A program made the position numbers and the translations under genes. From Lingula anatina (taxonomy: Eukaryota; Brachiopoda; Lingulata; Lingulida; Lingulidae), in contig NW_019773943.1 of assembly GCF_001039355.2 (NCBI RefSeq), forward strand, positions 1-31,951: DNA of 31,951 nucleotides. Direction: 5' to 3'. This document shows positions 1-10,020 of the stretch, in pieces (positions within the stretch are counted from its first letter, which is position 1; each line of letters opens with the position of its first letter). Under the pieces are notes generated by a model. It was given only the letters and a program-made list of their open reading frames with translations. It had not been told where the DNA came from and ran no database searches.

Positions 1-1382
1 AAAATAAGGATTAAAATAGTGGTTTAATAACTTTTAATTATCTTTTTGATGTCACTTTGACATCAGTTCTTTAATGGAATTCGCCAGAGTAGCAAACAAA
101 AACACATTGCTTATTGTATGTCATACGACAACCATTAAAAGAGATATTTTGGATCCCCATATTTTCCAAATTATTACCTGTAAAAGAGTTACACGCTCCA
201 CAAGGGACCCTCATGTCAGTGTCTAGTCACAGTAACGGTCGCTGTTACGCCTGACCTCTTCTGGCTGCTACCAGCGCTTTCAAGTTGCAAGGCATTCCTT
301 GGGATAGTTTTGTAGAGTTCAATCTGGAATAACATTCCAGGCATCGGTCAAAATCTGTCCAATTTGGTCCAGTTTTGTTGTAGGACATTTAGATCGGCGG
401 ACATTTTGATTGGGCGAGTAATGACCAACCCACATATTGTCTATGTGGTTCAAATATGGCGATTTTGATGACCAAGGTAGCTGCTCATTCCCTTAGTTCT
501 GTAAGTAATCTGCTATTAAAAGCGCTCTGTGTGAACCGGTAATCTCACCGTGCAACCTAAAATTGTTCCTTAGTTGCCCTCTATCAAATGATAGTCAGGT
601 GGTTCCCAGATTATTCCTTTATTTGATCTGGTTCAGGTTTTCGTCGATGACAACCATTGGTGTTTTGGCACCAATGTGGTATCCACCCCATATACTGACG
701 CTGTTAATGATCTTAGTCACTTTGAAATATGACCTCAATAAAGAAAGCCACGAGGTTTCAGTGTTCAACCCAGAAACGGTCAAGGTCCTCAGTTCATTAG
801 AGAAACATACAACGATGTTTTGCTGTTTACAGTGGGTTCCTCGGAGGTCGTCTAGTATACAGTGGGTCCTGTACCCTGGTGGTAAGATTTCAATACATTG
901 TGTGTAGCCTCTGTGTAGGTACATCAGTCTGGGCATTACTCTATAAAACTGTGCGGACCGTTTCGTTCGGCGCAATTATCTCTCTGGTAATGTCTGTATT
1001 TTTCGCGCCATTCTGCCACAGATTAATAAATTTGTAAAGCACGGCGTAGCTTATTTTACACATTGCAAAACCGACCACTTGCATGCAAAATTTCAAATTT
1101 TTCTATGCAGTAGTTGCCGACATATGGAAACTTTTTTGACAGAACCATGCTTTGCCAAAGCCAAGCTTTGACCTGCGCTAAGGAGCACTACCCAATTAAA
1201 TCACTGCATATAATATAATTCAGCAGTGCAACAAACCTGGAATTCAGTTATTTGGCAGCTACACACCTGATACACAATTCTCCATTGACATATCTTATAT
1301 GAGATCGGAGTTTTTTGAAAAAAGAACGCATTTTTACCTAGGCATGCCTTCGAAACTGAAATATTCCATATTAAATGTCAAG

Positions 1383-1386
<4 letters not shown>
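1..1386 (-). mobile_element. Tc1/mariner transposon relic, copy 1 (inverted, 3' end beyond window)
   Basis: Read on the minus strand, this stretch holds pieces of a Tc1-family DDE transposase in the usual order. A fragment at about 619-710 reads SVSIWGGYHIGAKTPMVV followed by DENLNQ, matching the family's WGG block. At about 420-560 come remnants of the DNA-H-A block and LPWSSKSPYLNHIDNMW, which corresponds to the family's LPWPA-SPDLNPIE-W motif. At about 250-400 there is DAWNVIP and then, in another frame, a KALVAARRGQ tail. Stops and frameshifts interrupt it, so it is inactive. The element's 5' end is a terminal repeat at 1361-1386, directly next to a TA microsatellite. Comparison with the copy near 16.1-16.8 kb suggests about 95 bp of its 3' end lies left of base 1, for a full length near 1.5 kb. 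The family call rests on motif order seen by eye. Confidence 0.8.
1361..1386 (-). repeat. Terminal inverted repeat of Tc1 relic copy 1
   Basis: The 25 bases starting ATATTCCATATT and ending GTCAAGTCT at 1361-1385 recur identically and in the same orientation at 16752-16776. The transposon bodies attached to these two ends are inverted relative to each other, so the shared sequence is a terminal inverted repeat. Both ends run straight into TATATA sequence, which fits TA-targeted insertion. Confidence 0.75.

Positions 1387-1433
<47 letters not shown>
1387..1433. repeat. (TA)n microsatellite
   Basis: About 23 uninterrupted TA units lie directly against the transposon end. Apparent reading frames of alternating Ile-Tyr through this stretch are artefacts. 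Confidence 0.97.
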
Positions 1434-1437
<4 letters not shown>

Positions 1438-1486
1438 ATAGGGAACTTGTCATCCCTTGCGCTACTACACGATTCTCTATTCTGTA

Positions 1487-1494
1487 TGACGTCA
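1487..1494. promoter_or_regulatory. Perfect CRE palindrome (TGACGTCA)
   Basis: The 8-bp consensus CREB/ATF site lies 132 bp upstream of the predicted start codon at 1626. No TATA box was seen. The position suits a proximal promoter, but an 8-mer can occur by chance and no transcription start is visible. Confidence 0.4.
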
Positions 1495-1517
1495 CAAACG
1501 CGTTACGTTGACATCTC

Positions 1518-1525
1518 ATTTGCAT
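1518..1525 (+). promoter_or_regulatory. Octamer motif (ATTTGCAT), POU-factor site
   Basis: A perfect ATTTGCAT octamer sits 24 bp downstream of the CRE and about 100 bp before the predicted start codon. The pairing of the two consensus sites in this position is suggestive only. Confidence 0.35.
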
Positions 1526-1625
1526 ATTCTCCACAGCGATTCTGCAGCCACGCAACACACGGCTGGGCAGGACGATGTCTCCACTCTAGATCAAAGTATT
1601 TATTTTGAAATGAATATCAAAGACA

Positions 1626-4600
1626 ATGAATAGAGTGGTAGTAACAGCTTTACTTCTGATTGCCAGCGACATGGCGTTGGTAGCCGGTAAAGAGACAAAG
1701 GATCGCCCTGACATTAACGAAATAACAATTCCTCCGTTCGCTTCCATAATTTTAATAATTTTGGGTAAGTTAGTAGAGAAAACAAATCTACCATCGATTA
1801 TGGCATGTCGTATATTGTAGGCCTACCTCATATGTTTGATTGTTTTGCTACACTGCATGACTTTTGTTTTCGGTATACAGTTTATATACTTTTCTGTCAA
1901 TCCATTAGAAAGTCTATGCAGAATCAAATGTATAATGCGTATAATAATATAAATGCCAGCTAGGCCGTTTTGTCCATATGCTTTTAAAGCAATCATTGCT
2001 TATTAATTCATTTACATGATATTATATTTATACAGTAATGCAAGAAATATTTTTGAAAATCTTGATAAACATATGCTTCTTTGCTGCATTTACAAAGTCG
2101 TTGCACTAGTCAGTATCTATCTTGCGATATCTCATCGCTCTTAATCTCAACATTTATTCCATGGATAAAAAATTGATTATGTCACATATTTGTAGCGGCT
2201 GACGGAGGCTGAATTTTAATATTCAGTAGCTTTCATACTTCCATGAAAAAATACAGAAAAATACTGTGAAAAATTCTAAGTCTTAAGAGCATATACAATA
2301 ACTGAAGAGAAAGACACCACATATTCTGCGTATTAATTAAATTTCATTTATTTTTCCTATGATGAAACATAATAAGCAAGCCAATAGAGCTATCTCTCAG
2401 TATAATTCGCTTTCGTTTTGTTTTAATATTTGGCTTGCAATGTAATTTGACAAAAGCAGAGAAACATTCACGCGCAAACACAATAAAGGGACACTGTCAC
2501 CCTCTCGCGACAAATGTTTTGAACACGTGTACCTCTCGAAGACGCTGGAGGTGTTATGGCTTACATGTATATTGTATGATCTCAAACATAAACTATCGAT
2601 TAGATGAAATCTAAAATTCCACAATCTTTTAAATTCCAACTAATGACGCAGGTCTTATTTTCAGCTATGGTGTATCTTTATGTTAAAACACACCATATGA
2701 AAGGATGGCAGCCAGTTAATAAGGCTGAGGTCGCGGTGAGAGCTTTCCGAGAAGAGCTAAAAAAGCGACCAGACACCTCTATCAAGCCTTTTCTGAGTTC
2801 ATTTGATCTCGAAGTTAAGGACACAATGATCAAGTTCCCTAACCAGCCAACAGAACTTCTCCGCATTATGACACCCTGCGTGTTGTGCCTCCTCGCCTCG
2901 CCACTCATGCTGTACTTCGACGAATGGCTGATGGACGCTCTGTGGACCGAGATCGGTGTCGACCGCCAAGATTTAAATGTCAACGACGCCATTCGTAGCT
3001 ACCTGACACCCTCTGGTCTCGTCTACGCCATCATGTTCGGCTTCATCTTCCAAGTTGTAGCCGGCAAGCAGGGGCAGGTAACAACAAGGTTCATGGTCGA
3101 GATTGGGCTACTGGCTCAGATTGTCGCTATGACCGGCAAGCTTCATCTGCTACCCCACGACAAGATCGAAATCATCCGGTCCGTGAAAGACGCCAGCATT
3201 AATATGATGGTCCACATCATGGATTATCCTCTGAGCTACTATAAGACTCTGACCACCAAACCCCCAAACATCAGAGGTAAGTTGATAGTGGACAAAGTAT
3301 CCTTAAGAGGTACAAGAAAGGAAAGTTTGGCGTAGTCAAACGACATTTTATGGCGACAACAATCTCCAGAGCTTAATTGTGCACATGTGCAGGCCCTCTT
3401 TGCAACCCCACAAATGAAATTTGTGCAAAATTGTTGGTAAATAATAACTTTTGCTGACTCGTCGCATCATAATTTTTAGGATGATGAGTCTTATTGAATA
3501 TTTGATATAATTTTTATCCCTAAGGCCATAACATTTAATACAGGCAACAATTTGCTACATTGTTATTATTGTTAAACGATCAGGATAGAGGGGTTATATA
3601 ATAAAAGCGGCCTTGTTTGGCCAAATCACCAACAATCAATACTCCTGATTGCCTTCTTTCTTGCTATGAATGAGACCATAAAAGTTTGTGGTACACTGAG
3701 ATGGAGGAGACATAAATGATATATTCAAAACAACGTTATATAATTAGCGACCATGTAACATTTAGTGGTACATACAGCAACATTCTTGAGGAGAAAATCT
3801 TTTTCTGAAACCGTTCAAACAGGACACAACTTAAGTAGCCTGAAATAAAATGGTTCAACTGATTTCTCCATTAGCAAGCGCAATGTAGGCCTTTTAGATA
3901 TCACAACTCACACTTAATTTTTTTTTTTCAGAGAGTCTTTACGAGGTGCTTGACAGGCTGCGCAACGTAGACATGACGGACAAGTCTTACCGCGTGGACA
4001 CGGTGCTGACCAACAAGGCCATTACAGTTGTTATCGACCTGATCGGAGTGGACTTTGATAGAATGGGGCCTTTCCACACTCGCCTACACATTTTACAGTG
4101 AGTCTCTCTCTCTCGATCTGTTTGTTTGTGTGTGTGTGTGTGTGTGTCTGCGTGTGTGTGTGCTAGATTTTTACAAGAAGTAATCATGTACAAAACGAAA
4201 GCAATTTATTTAAGATTCAGAAAATGTTTTGTAATACGACAAAAGCAATAATGATCAATTTCTTTTTTAGGTGGATCATTTTGGAGTCTTTGGGCCTGGC
4301 GGCATTCTTGGGAATCCAGATGATTGATGGCCAGTCTTACCGCTTCGAATTGGTAGTGTCCTTTATTACCATCATTTCAATTAGCATGCTGTGCTACATT
4401 GTTGCCGACCTGGATTCTCCTTTTAGGTGAAATACGATTGTTACATGATTTGATTAATATAGAAAGTTAGAATATGATAAATTCATTAAACAGCCCAATC
4501 TGAAATAGATTGGGTTATACGCAAAGAAAAAATAAAACATGCAGTAAAATTACTGTATGTGTGAATAAAAGGAACTGGAGACAATTATACATCTTGAAAT

Positions 4601-4957
4601 ATTTCCAGGAAGCTTTTCGAATAATCAGTACATTTAACATTCGTTCTCCTTAATTCATAATTCTTTTCTCATATACCGGTATATTCCCCCGCCAAACAAC
4701 GGTAACAACAGTATGAGGAAAATAAACATTTAATTACGTCCTATTTTAGCGGGTTCTTTCACGTTGACCTCCAGCCAATGTTTGACGTCGTCACCCGGGC
4801 TGAGCAGGCATACTATGATGTCGTCACCAAGTGCTTCGATGATGCGGACTGGAGAGTTGATGACCTTGACCTGACCCCAAGGACACCCCCATCACCCGAG
4901 GATCACCGGAGCTTCAAGGATGCCATTTCCATCAGTGACGAAGACACGCCGATCTAA
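1626..4957 (+). CDS. DUF4239 (bestrophin-like domain) multi-pass membrane protein, five exons, 426 aa
   Basis: Exons are 1626-1764, 2665-3276, 3932-4097, 4271-4426 and 4750-4957. All four introns are GT-AG with good donors (GTAAGT, GTAAGT, GTGAGT, GTGAAA) and pyrimidine-rich acceptors. The phases 1, 1, 2, 2 join exactly to one frame of 1281 nt. The N terminus is a hydrophobic signal or anchor (residues 1-21). Membrane segments lie at about 37-53 (split across intron 1), 113-131, 163-180, 307-324 and 333-351. The strongest family mark is DLDSPFSGFFHV at 352-363, which resembles the closing D-x-D-x-PF-x-G motif of DUF4239; the SGLVYAIMFGF segment near 163 fits the domain's start. The C-terminal tail is acidic and rich in Pro and Ser. 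The family is poorly characterised; a channel or transport role is only inferred from the bestrophin-like label. A 5' non-coding exon cannot be excluded. The gene structure is firmer than the family call. Confidence 0.82.
4101..4162 (+). repeat. CT and GT microsatellites just inside intron 3
   Basis: A short CT run and then a GT run start within a few bases of the exon 3 donor (GTGAGT at 4098) of the DUF4239-like gene. Confidence 0.9.
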
Positions 4958-5380
4958 TTCGAACTCATCGCAAACTGATCATTCTGTTCTTTTTTGGACC
5001 GACAACACTCAAATTATGTGCAATAGAAAAACAAGCATAAGACACACAAATTCCATTATTCAACCTTAGTAGGTCGATTGCCATAATCAAAACTCAAAGT
5101 GCAATATCCGTAATATCCTCTTTATTTCGACTTATTTTGTTTAATTCAGCAAAATTTTGTATCAAAGTAGAGATATTTTGAGATGAATACTTACTTTAAT
5201 CCCTTTTACCAAAAATATATAAGACGGAAATTTGGGCCTTAAGCAGTAAAAACACCTCACTGAATACGAACGCGCCAATGGTGATAATTTTGATATCATT
5301 TGTTCTTACTTCAATTTTTTTTTATCTAAATATTGAAAATGAAAATTCAACATATTATCTTAAAGTTAATTTCAAAGGCG

Positions 5381-5386
5381 AATAAA
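5381..5386 (+). terminator. Candidate poly(A) signal (AATAAA) of the DUF4239-like gene
   Basis: This is a consensus AATAAA about 425 bp after the stop codon at 4955-4957. It was chosen by position; without transcripts the real cleavage site is unknown. Confidence 0.35.
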
Positions 5387-5389
5387 AGC

Positions 5390-6455
5390 ATAGTAACATA
5401 TATTTTCTTTTTATCATTGCAATCATAGTCCTAGGAACCGGGTTATGGATGCAATTACATGTATAATCCCCAATGTGTCAACCGCGCAGGAAGGGGGAAG
5501 TGGGCTAAGGGGCCATTTGCTTTATTTAATCCAAAAATACACTAAAATAAGTCATAAAAATTTTTATTTCGCCCGTATCCTCTCCTACCCAGTCAGTTTT
5601 TAAATTTTGACATCATGAAGGGACAAGACAGCCCCAATCTAAACCGTTCAAAATGGTCTTTTTGATAAAGCTACGCAAAAATGTAAAAAAAGTTTAAAAT
5701 CTTCATATAATACACTCTTTCAAAAATGAACGGAAATGGAGAACACGATTTTTATAAATGAATATTTCATCTCAACAAGCCGTAAACGAGGGGAAATTCG
5801 ACATGACTATTAAATTTTTCAATCAGCTAAAAGTCATCTGTCTTCGTGTGAGGAAGGACAAATACATAACTTTAAAAAGGACTTCATTTTTAAAATTTCA
5901 CAATAAACCCCTTTCAATTATCTGTGGCCTGCTCAACCACCATGTCCTCAGACTCTGACATTCAGTTTCTTTATACATTATAGTGGAAAAGTACCCGTCC
6001 AAAGGACGCGTAGGCTCTGAGATTGTTCGAGAAAAGAATTGGTAGAACACGGTTTCCAGAGGTACTGGGTGACCCCCCAAAAAAAGAATCCATAAAAAGA
6101 TTATTAAATCCTACAGAGGTCCATCAAAATGTATGACATTTGCTGGACACAAATTTCAGAATGTACTTGATCAATTCTCAAAGTTTCAGTGATGTGCCTT
6201 GGAAAATATAGTCGGGAATCGACGTCATAAGGTGTGAAATGGTGGCAGGTGCACGGTTTCTCGGCTTTGTCGAAGAGTTAATGAATGGTTTGTACGTAAT
6301 GCCATAGAATGGGTATTTACTGCAATCGTAATTAGCAGGACCAAACTTTAAGATGACTTTCTACATCTTATATAATGATTAGGCCACACCGATTTAATTT
6401 TGTGGATGACATCCTCTGGAGACCCTGAAACAAATGCGAAAAGGCGAAAAAACAG
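5390..6455. other. Intergenic DNA without recognisable genes
   Basis: This AT-rich stretch lies between the DUF4239-like gene and the GPCR duplication. The open frames are short (at most about 66 codons), lack family motifs and do not join through splice sites. I see no transposon ends, tRNA or tandem repeat in it. Confidence 0.6.
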
Positions 6456-6620
6456 CAATAGAGTAGGGAATATTAAAGAATCAGCTCTCATTTGCTTCAT
6501 CTCTGTATCATACAAACAACTAAAATACTATAGTCAATAAAGACATTACTGTCAGGGAAATGCAGATGTTATCCATAAGATTAAATCAGAGTGGCCATAT
6601 CATAAAATCAAAACAAGAGA

Positions 6621-6670
6621 CTCTTAATTGCTGTACAGGCCAGGGTCTCAATTGCCAAACAGGCCAGGGT
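6621..6670 (+). repeat. Two-copy 24-26 bp minisatellite upstream of the first GPCR
   Basis: Two imperfect units share the core TTGCTGTACAGGCCAGGGT (second unit: TTGCCAAACAGGCCAGGGT). The second GPCR has three related units at 12342-12414, so copy number changed after the duplication. Confidence 0.7.
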
Positions 6671-6851
6671 AAGGATGTATACGTGCTAAGTTTCCATTAT
6701 CACAAGGTTGTTTTTCAGCATATGTTTTTTTTTTTTTTTATTTTTTTTTATCTAAATGGAAAATTATATAAATATAAATTACGTACCAGAAAACTTTTAC
6801 ACTGTATATGAATGCCACTGAACTGATATCACGTTGGAAGATTATCTCAAA

Positions 6852-8294
6852 ATGAGCACTGCACCGAGCAATGAGACTGTTCTAGCGATGTCTGCAGGTT
6901 CTATTTTGAATGGAACTAACCTGGAGAAGCGTTATTGCGAAATCCAACATGGCACTTGCGTTGTTTTCATTGTTGTGGAAATCATATTATCTGGTGCAAT
7001 CATTTTCGGGAACAGTCTTTTTATCGCTACTTTTCTCAAGTTCAAAGAATTACAAGTGCAGGTTAATTATGCAATATTCAGCCTTGCGATTGTTGATCTG
7101 CTCACCGGACTCCTGTTCGCACCCTTCAATATCATTTCGACGTATCTCATTGATATGGTGTCGAATCTGCAGCATCTGAGGTATGAAAAATTATTTTGTC
7201 TTATAAAACTTTTCATGGGCGGGTGTTTCCTCCCAGTATCTTTCTTTCATCAGTTACTCATTGCATTTGAGAGATATATAAAAATTTGTCGAATCACTCG
7301 GTACCATCAAATATTTAGCCGGAAGAGACACAAAGCAGCCATAATACTGACTTGGTTCTACGGTATTGCCATACATCTCCCCCCATTGTTTGGCTGGCAC
7401 AATTGGTCCCCAGACAAAGAGTGCAGACCACAGGATATTCAAACGGAATTCGCGAAATACGTGATACTACCACACGTACCAATTTGTCTTTTGGTAATCT
7501 TTGGACTGTACGTTGCGATTTTCCGTCATGTCCAAATTAATAATAGAAAAATAAAAGCCCAAACGATCACTAATAACCGAGCTGAAGTTAATACTTCGCA
7601 TGAAAATACCCTGAGGATCCCCCGGGTTCTATATGTACAACCACTGAAGATGAGTCAGAGTGGAGAAGAATTAGCGTCAACGTCGTATGCTCCGTGCGAA
7701 ATGCGACAGAATCTGCACATGGAAGCTGACGGTCAAATGTCGCCTACAAACACGAGACCGGACGGAGGGCAAGCAAATGACGTTTCCAGCTCAACTACTC
7801 GAGATGGTGATATTGGATTAAAGCAACCGCTAGCTGAAAACCCAACAGAACCGATACCTTCCACGTCAACAAGCAATGCGGAATGCACAACTAAAGTGCA
7901 TAATGAATTCAAAGACACACAAATTGTACATGAACAATCTGTTGATCAAATCGAGCACCTAGGTAGCGAAATCATCAATGAGGATCCAGCAAAGGAAAAA
8001 GCCGTAGCCGAAATTCCAACGATAGTCTCAACTTCGAACAAAAAGGAGGCAAAACTTGCTAAAATGACAGCCCTTACAGTATGCACACTAATTGTGCTGT
8101 TTCTTCCTAGTGGAATAATAGGGCCATACCTGGAGCAGTCTTTAAACGACAGGAATCTTTTTGTTATTCTTTTAAATATTACTTCGGAATTAATTTTGCT
8201 TAGCTCAGCAGTCAACCCTTTAATCTACGGTTTGCTGAATACAAACATCAGAACGTCAATGTTCAAATTATTGAAATTCAATAATTTTAATTAG
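6852..8294 (+). CDS. Class A (rhodopsin-like) GPCR, intronless, 480 aa, paralog 1
   Basis: The start is the first ATG in the frame (6852); the open frame continues upstream only through non-ATG codons. The N terminus has glycosylation sites at N7 (NET) and N20 (NGT). Class A landmarks are GN at 53-54 in TM1, LAIVD with D82 in TM2, C116 before TM3, ERY at 140-142 in place of DRY, W168 in TM4, C191 as the likely disulphide partner in loop 2, P211 in TM5 and NPLIY at 455-459 in TM7. TM6 has LFLP (416-419) where CWxP is usual, so the toggle tryptophan is Phe. Intracellular loop 3 is about 170 residues long and rich in Ser, Thr and Glu. The tail after TM7 is short and lacks a palmitoylation-type Cys. 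LPPLFGW before loop 2 recalls adenosine and related amine/opsin-group receptors, but the ligand is unknown. A close paralog lies 5.7 kb downstream. Confidence 0.93.
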   Translation: MSTAPSNETVLAMSAGSILNGTNLEKRYCEIQHGTCVVFIVVEIILSGAIIFGNSLFIATFLKFKELQVQVNYAIFSLAIVDLLTGLLFAPFNIISTYLIDMVSNLQHLRYEKLFCLIKLFMGGCFLPVSFFHQLLIAFERYIKICRITRYHQIFSRKRHKAAIILTWFYGIAIHLPPLFGWHNWSPDKECRPQDIQTEFAKYVILPHVPICLLVIFGLYVAIFRHVQINNRKIKAQTITNNRAEVNTSHENTLRIPRVLYVQPLKMSQSGEELASTSYAPCEMRQNLHMEADGQMSPTNTRPDGGQANDVSSSTTRDGDIGLKQPLAENPTEPIPSTSTSNAECTTKVHNEFKDTQIVHEQSVDQIEHLGSEIINEDPAKEKAVAEIPTIVSTSNKKEAKLAKMTALTVCTLIVLFLPSGIIGPYLEQSLNDRNLFVILLNITSELILLSSAVNPLIYGLLNTNIRTSMFKLLKFNNFN

Positions 8295-8835
8295 AAGACG
8301 AATTTGAAGAAATCATTGTTAATCCAGCTGAGGCCTTCAGTTATTTTGTAAATATCTGTGAGTTATTACAGAACTTTTTTTCCATTTTTTGTTTTTGTTC
8401 ATAAAGGGACATTTCTAAGACTTACTATGTTAGGCGTGCTGGTTAATGACGAGTCTTAAGATATACCGTATGATCTATCAGGGAAATTTCTTATAATTTT
8501 ATTCATGGATTTCCTGTTGATAGCTTGCCGCAGAATATATAATTATTGGACCGCATCCAATGGATAACACCTGGAATGTAACTGAATTAAGTGTAATAGC
8601 TTCATACCTGCTTGTATGCAACTGCTTTAAAGGCTTTGAAACATCTGAGATATTACTAAATTTATATTTTAGCACAAAATGCATATTAAATTATATTCTG
8701 TTACTCGTATGTTCAGCACAAATATTATTGGTTACCATGGTTACTAGTGGTATATCAACAGTAATAATTATAGAAGTGTTAGATGGAACTCATTTCATCA
8801 CTCTTTTAGATGTCATAAGCGATTTAGAAAAAGTA

Positions 8836-9065
8836 GATGGTCAGTTTCATAGAACTTGAATGTTTAAGTGTATACGATTTTCAAATTAGTAGAGACATTA
8901 ATGCACACTTGTTGATCTTTGTGTCAGTGTGACGGTTAGCAATTTTGAGGTCAGATGGTCAGTTTAATCAGAACTAGAATGTTTAAGTGTACATAGTTCC
9001 TAAAATAACGATTTTCAAATTGGGAGAGACATTAAAGCACAATTACCTCAGTGTGACGGTTAAGC
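8836..9065 (+). repeat. About 110-bp tandem repeat downstream of GPCR 1
   Basis: Two imperfect direct copies (about 8836-8940 and 8954-9065) each start with GATGGTCAGTTT and end with GTGTGACGGTTA. The same pair exists after GPCR 2, so this small duplication came before the locus duplication. It probably lies in the 3' UTR or just beyond. Confidence 0.75.
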
Positions 9066-9216
9066 GTTTTGGTAGAAGTTTATTTTAAACACTCAACACT
9101 TTGACTGCTACCTGCATTAATTAAATGTTTCGTGACAGTACTTCGTCACTTTACGCTTAGTAGAACGTTTGAGTAGTTAAAATCATGCATTGTCTACTGA
9201 ATGTGTCTGTCCAGCA

Positions 9217-9222
9217 AATAAA
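9217..9222 (+). terminator. Candidate poly(A) signal of GPCR 1
   Basis: AATAAA occurs in a conserved stretch about 920 bp after the stop codon. The aligned position in unit 2 (14982-14987) reads AATTAA, so any function here is not shared by both copies. Confidence 0.35.
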
Positions 9223-9719
9223 CTTTGAATCGTGAACAATACTACTTGATAACAGGTAATTACCCGGGATTATAGAAAAACTAACATATATGAAAAAAAC
9301 ACCCAGGAAAAAGTAGGAATCTAAAAGTTGAACGTTGAAGTGAAGTTTGTAATACTAAAATTGCTTTAATTCTCAAATGGGTATAAAGTACAAAAAAAAT
9401 AAACATTTCAAGAATTGTGTTAAAACCAAAAATTAAAAGAAAAGGTTGATGGAATTATAAAATCATTTATTATAATTTGACGATGCCCAGTTTGTCCTGT
9501 TTCGAAAAATCTTTGATTGCGTAATGGACGAGTGTTTGTGGATATAATTCTATTTTCAGCATACGATTATTATAGCAAGGAGTGGCTTTTAAAAAGGGAT
9601 AAAACACGTTGTCTTGGCTTTTTAAAAGGTTTCACTCATGTTTTATCAGCAAAAGTGAAAATACCCCCATTCCTCGTCTCTGGTATAAGTATGAAAAGCT
9701 AGATAAAAAATCTAAGATA

Positions 9720-10020
9720 ATTTTGTTTTTCTACACAATTAGTTTGTAGTTAACATCTCAAATATGGTTAAAAATTTACAAATCAAATGTGAAACCAATG
9801 AAACCAATTGTGATCCGTTCCTACATGTAAATATGACAATCCCAATGTAAGATATTTAAAGTATTTTAATACATGTTAAAACAAAAGTATAGAATACGAG
9901 TGCTTTTGGCTAATTTGACTACAGCTCAAATGTGTTTTAATCATATGGCAATAATGAACCAATTTTCGGCAGTTAATGGACTTCATAAGATCACAAAAAC
10001 GAAAACATTATCAAACACAA
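9720..10020. other. Intergenic spacer between GPCR unit 1 and the Tc1 relic
   Basis: This is AT-rich DNA with no frame longer than a few dozen codons and no visible repeat or RNA gene. Similarity to unit 2 fades near 9715. Confidence 0.5.

Larger units (their letters stand above)
6460..9715 (+). repeat. Segmental tandem duplication, unit 1 (GPCR plus flanks)
   Basis: This segment aligns by eye with about 11093-15490. The similarity starts at a shared motif (GGGAATATTAAAGAATC at about 6465 and 11095), runs through the whole receptor gene and continues about 1.4 kb downstream. The receptor start codons are 5741 bp apart. Unit 1 lacks roughly 0.9 kb of mobile and unclassified DNA found in the 5' part of unit 2, so it is the more intact copy. 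Confidence 0.85.

Noticed and set aside
619-975. A 118-codon minus-strand frame as a possible host gene
   Set aside because: Its C-terminal part is a Tc1 transposase fragment (WGG block) and the rest matches the other relics, so it is transposon debris.
1299-1608. Open frames containing long Ile-Tyr repeats (also near 15605-15868 and 28179-28364)
   Set aside because: They exist only because TA and AT microsatellites contain no stop in those frames.
2604-2664. Starting the DUF4239-like protein at the ATG at 2604
   Set aside because: A strong acceptor (TTATTTTCAG at 2655-2664) and exact phase agreement with exon 1 (donor GTAAGT at 1765) give a continuous membrane helix across the junction; the 2604 ATG would lie in the intron.
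8560-8859. A 99-codon hydrophobic open frame downstream of GPCR 1, with a similar frame after GPCR 2 at about 14293-14588
   Set aside because: The two copies differ by an indel (GCTTTAAAGG versus GCTTAAAGG) that shifts the frame, so the upstream part is not preserved as protein. It is more likely the 3' UTR or flank of the duplicated locus.
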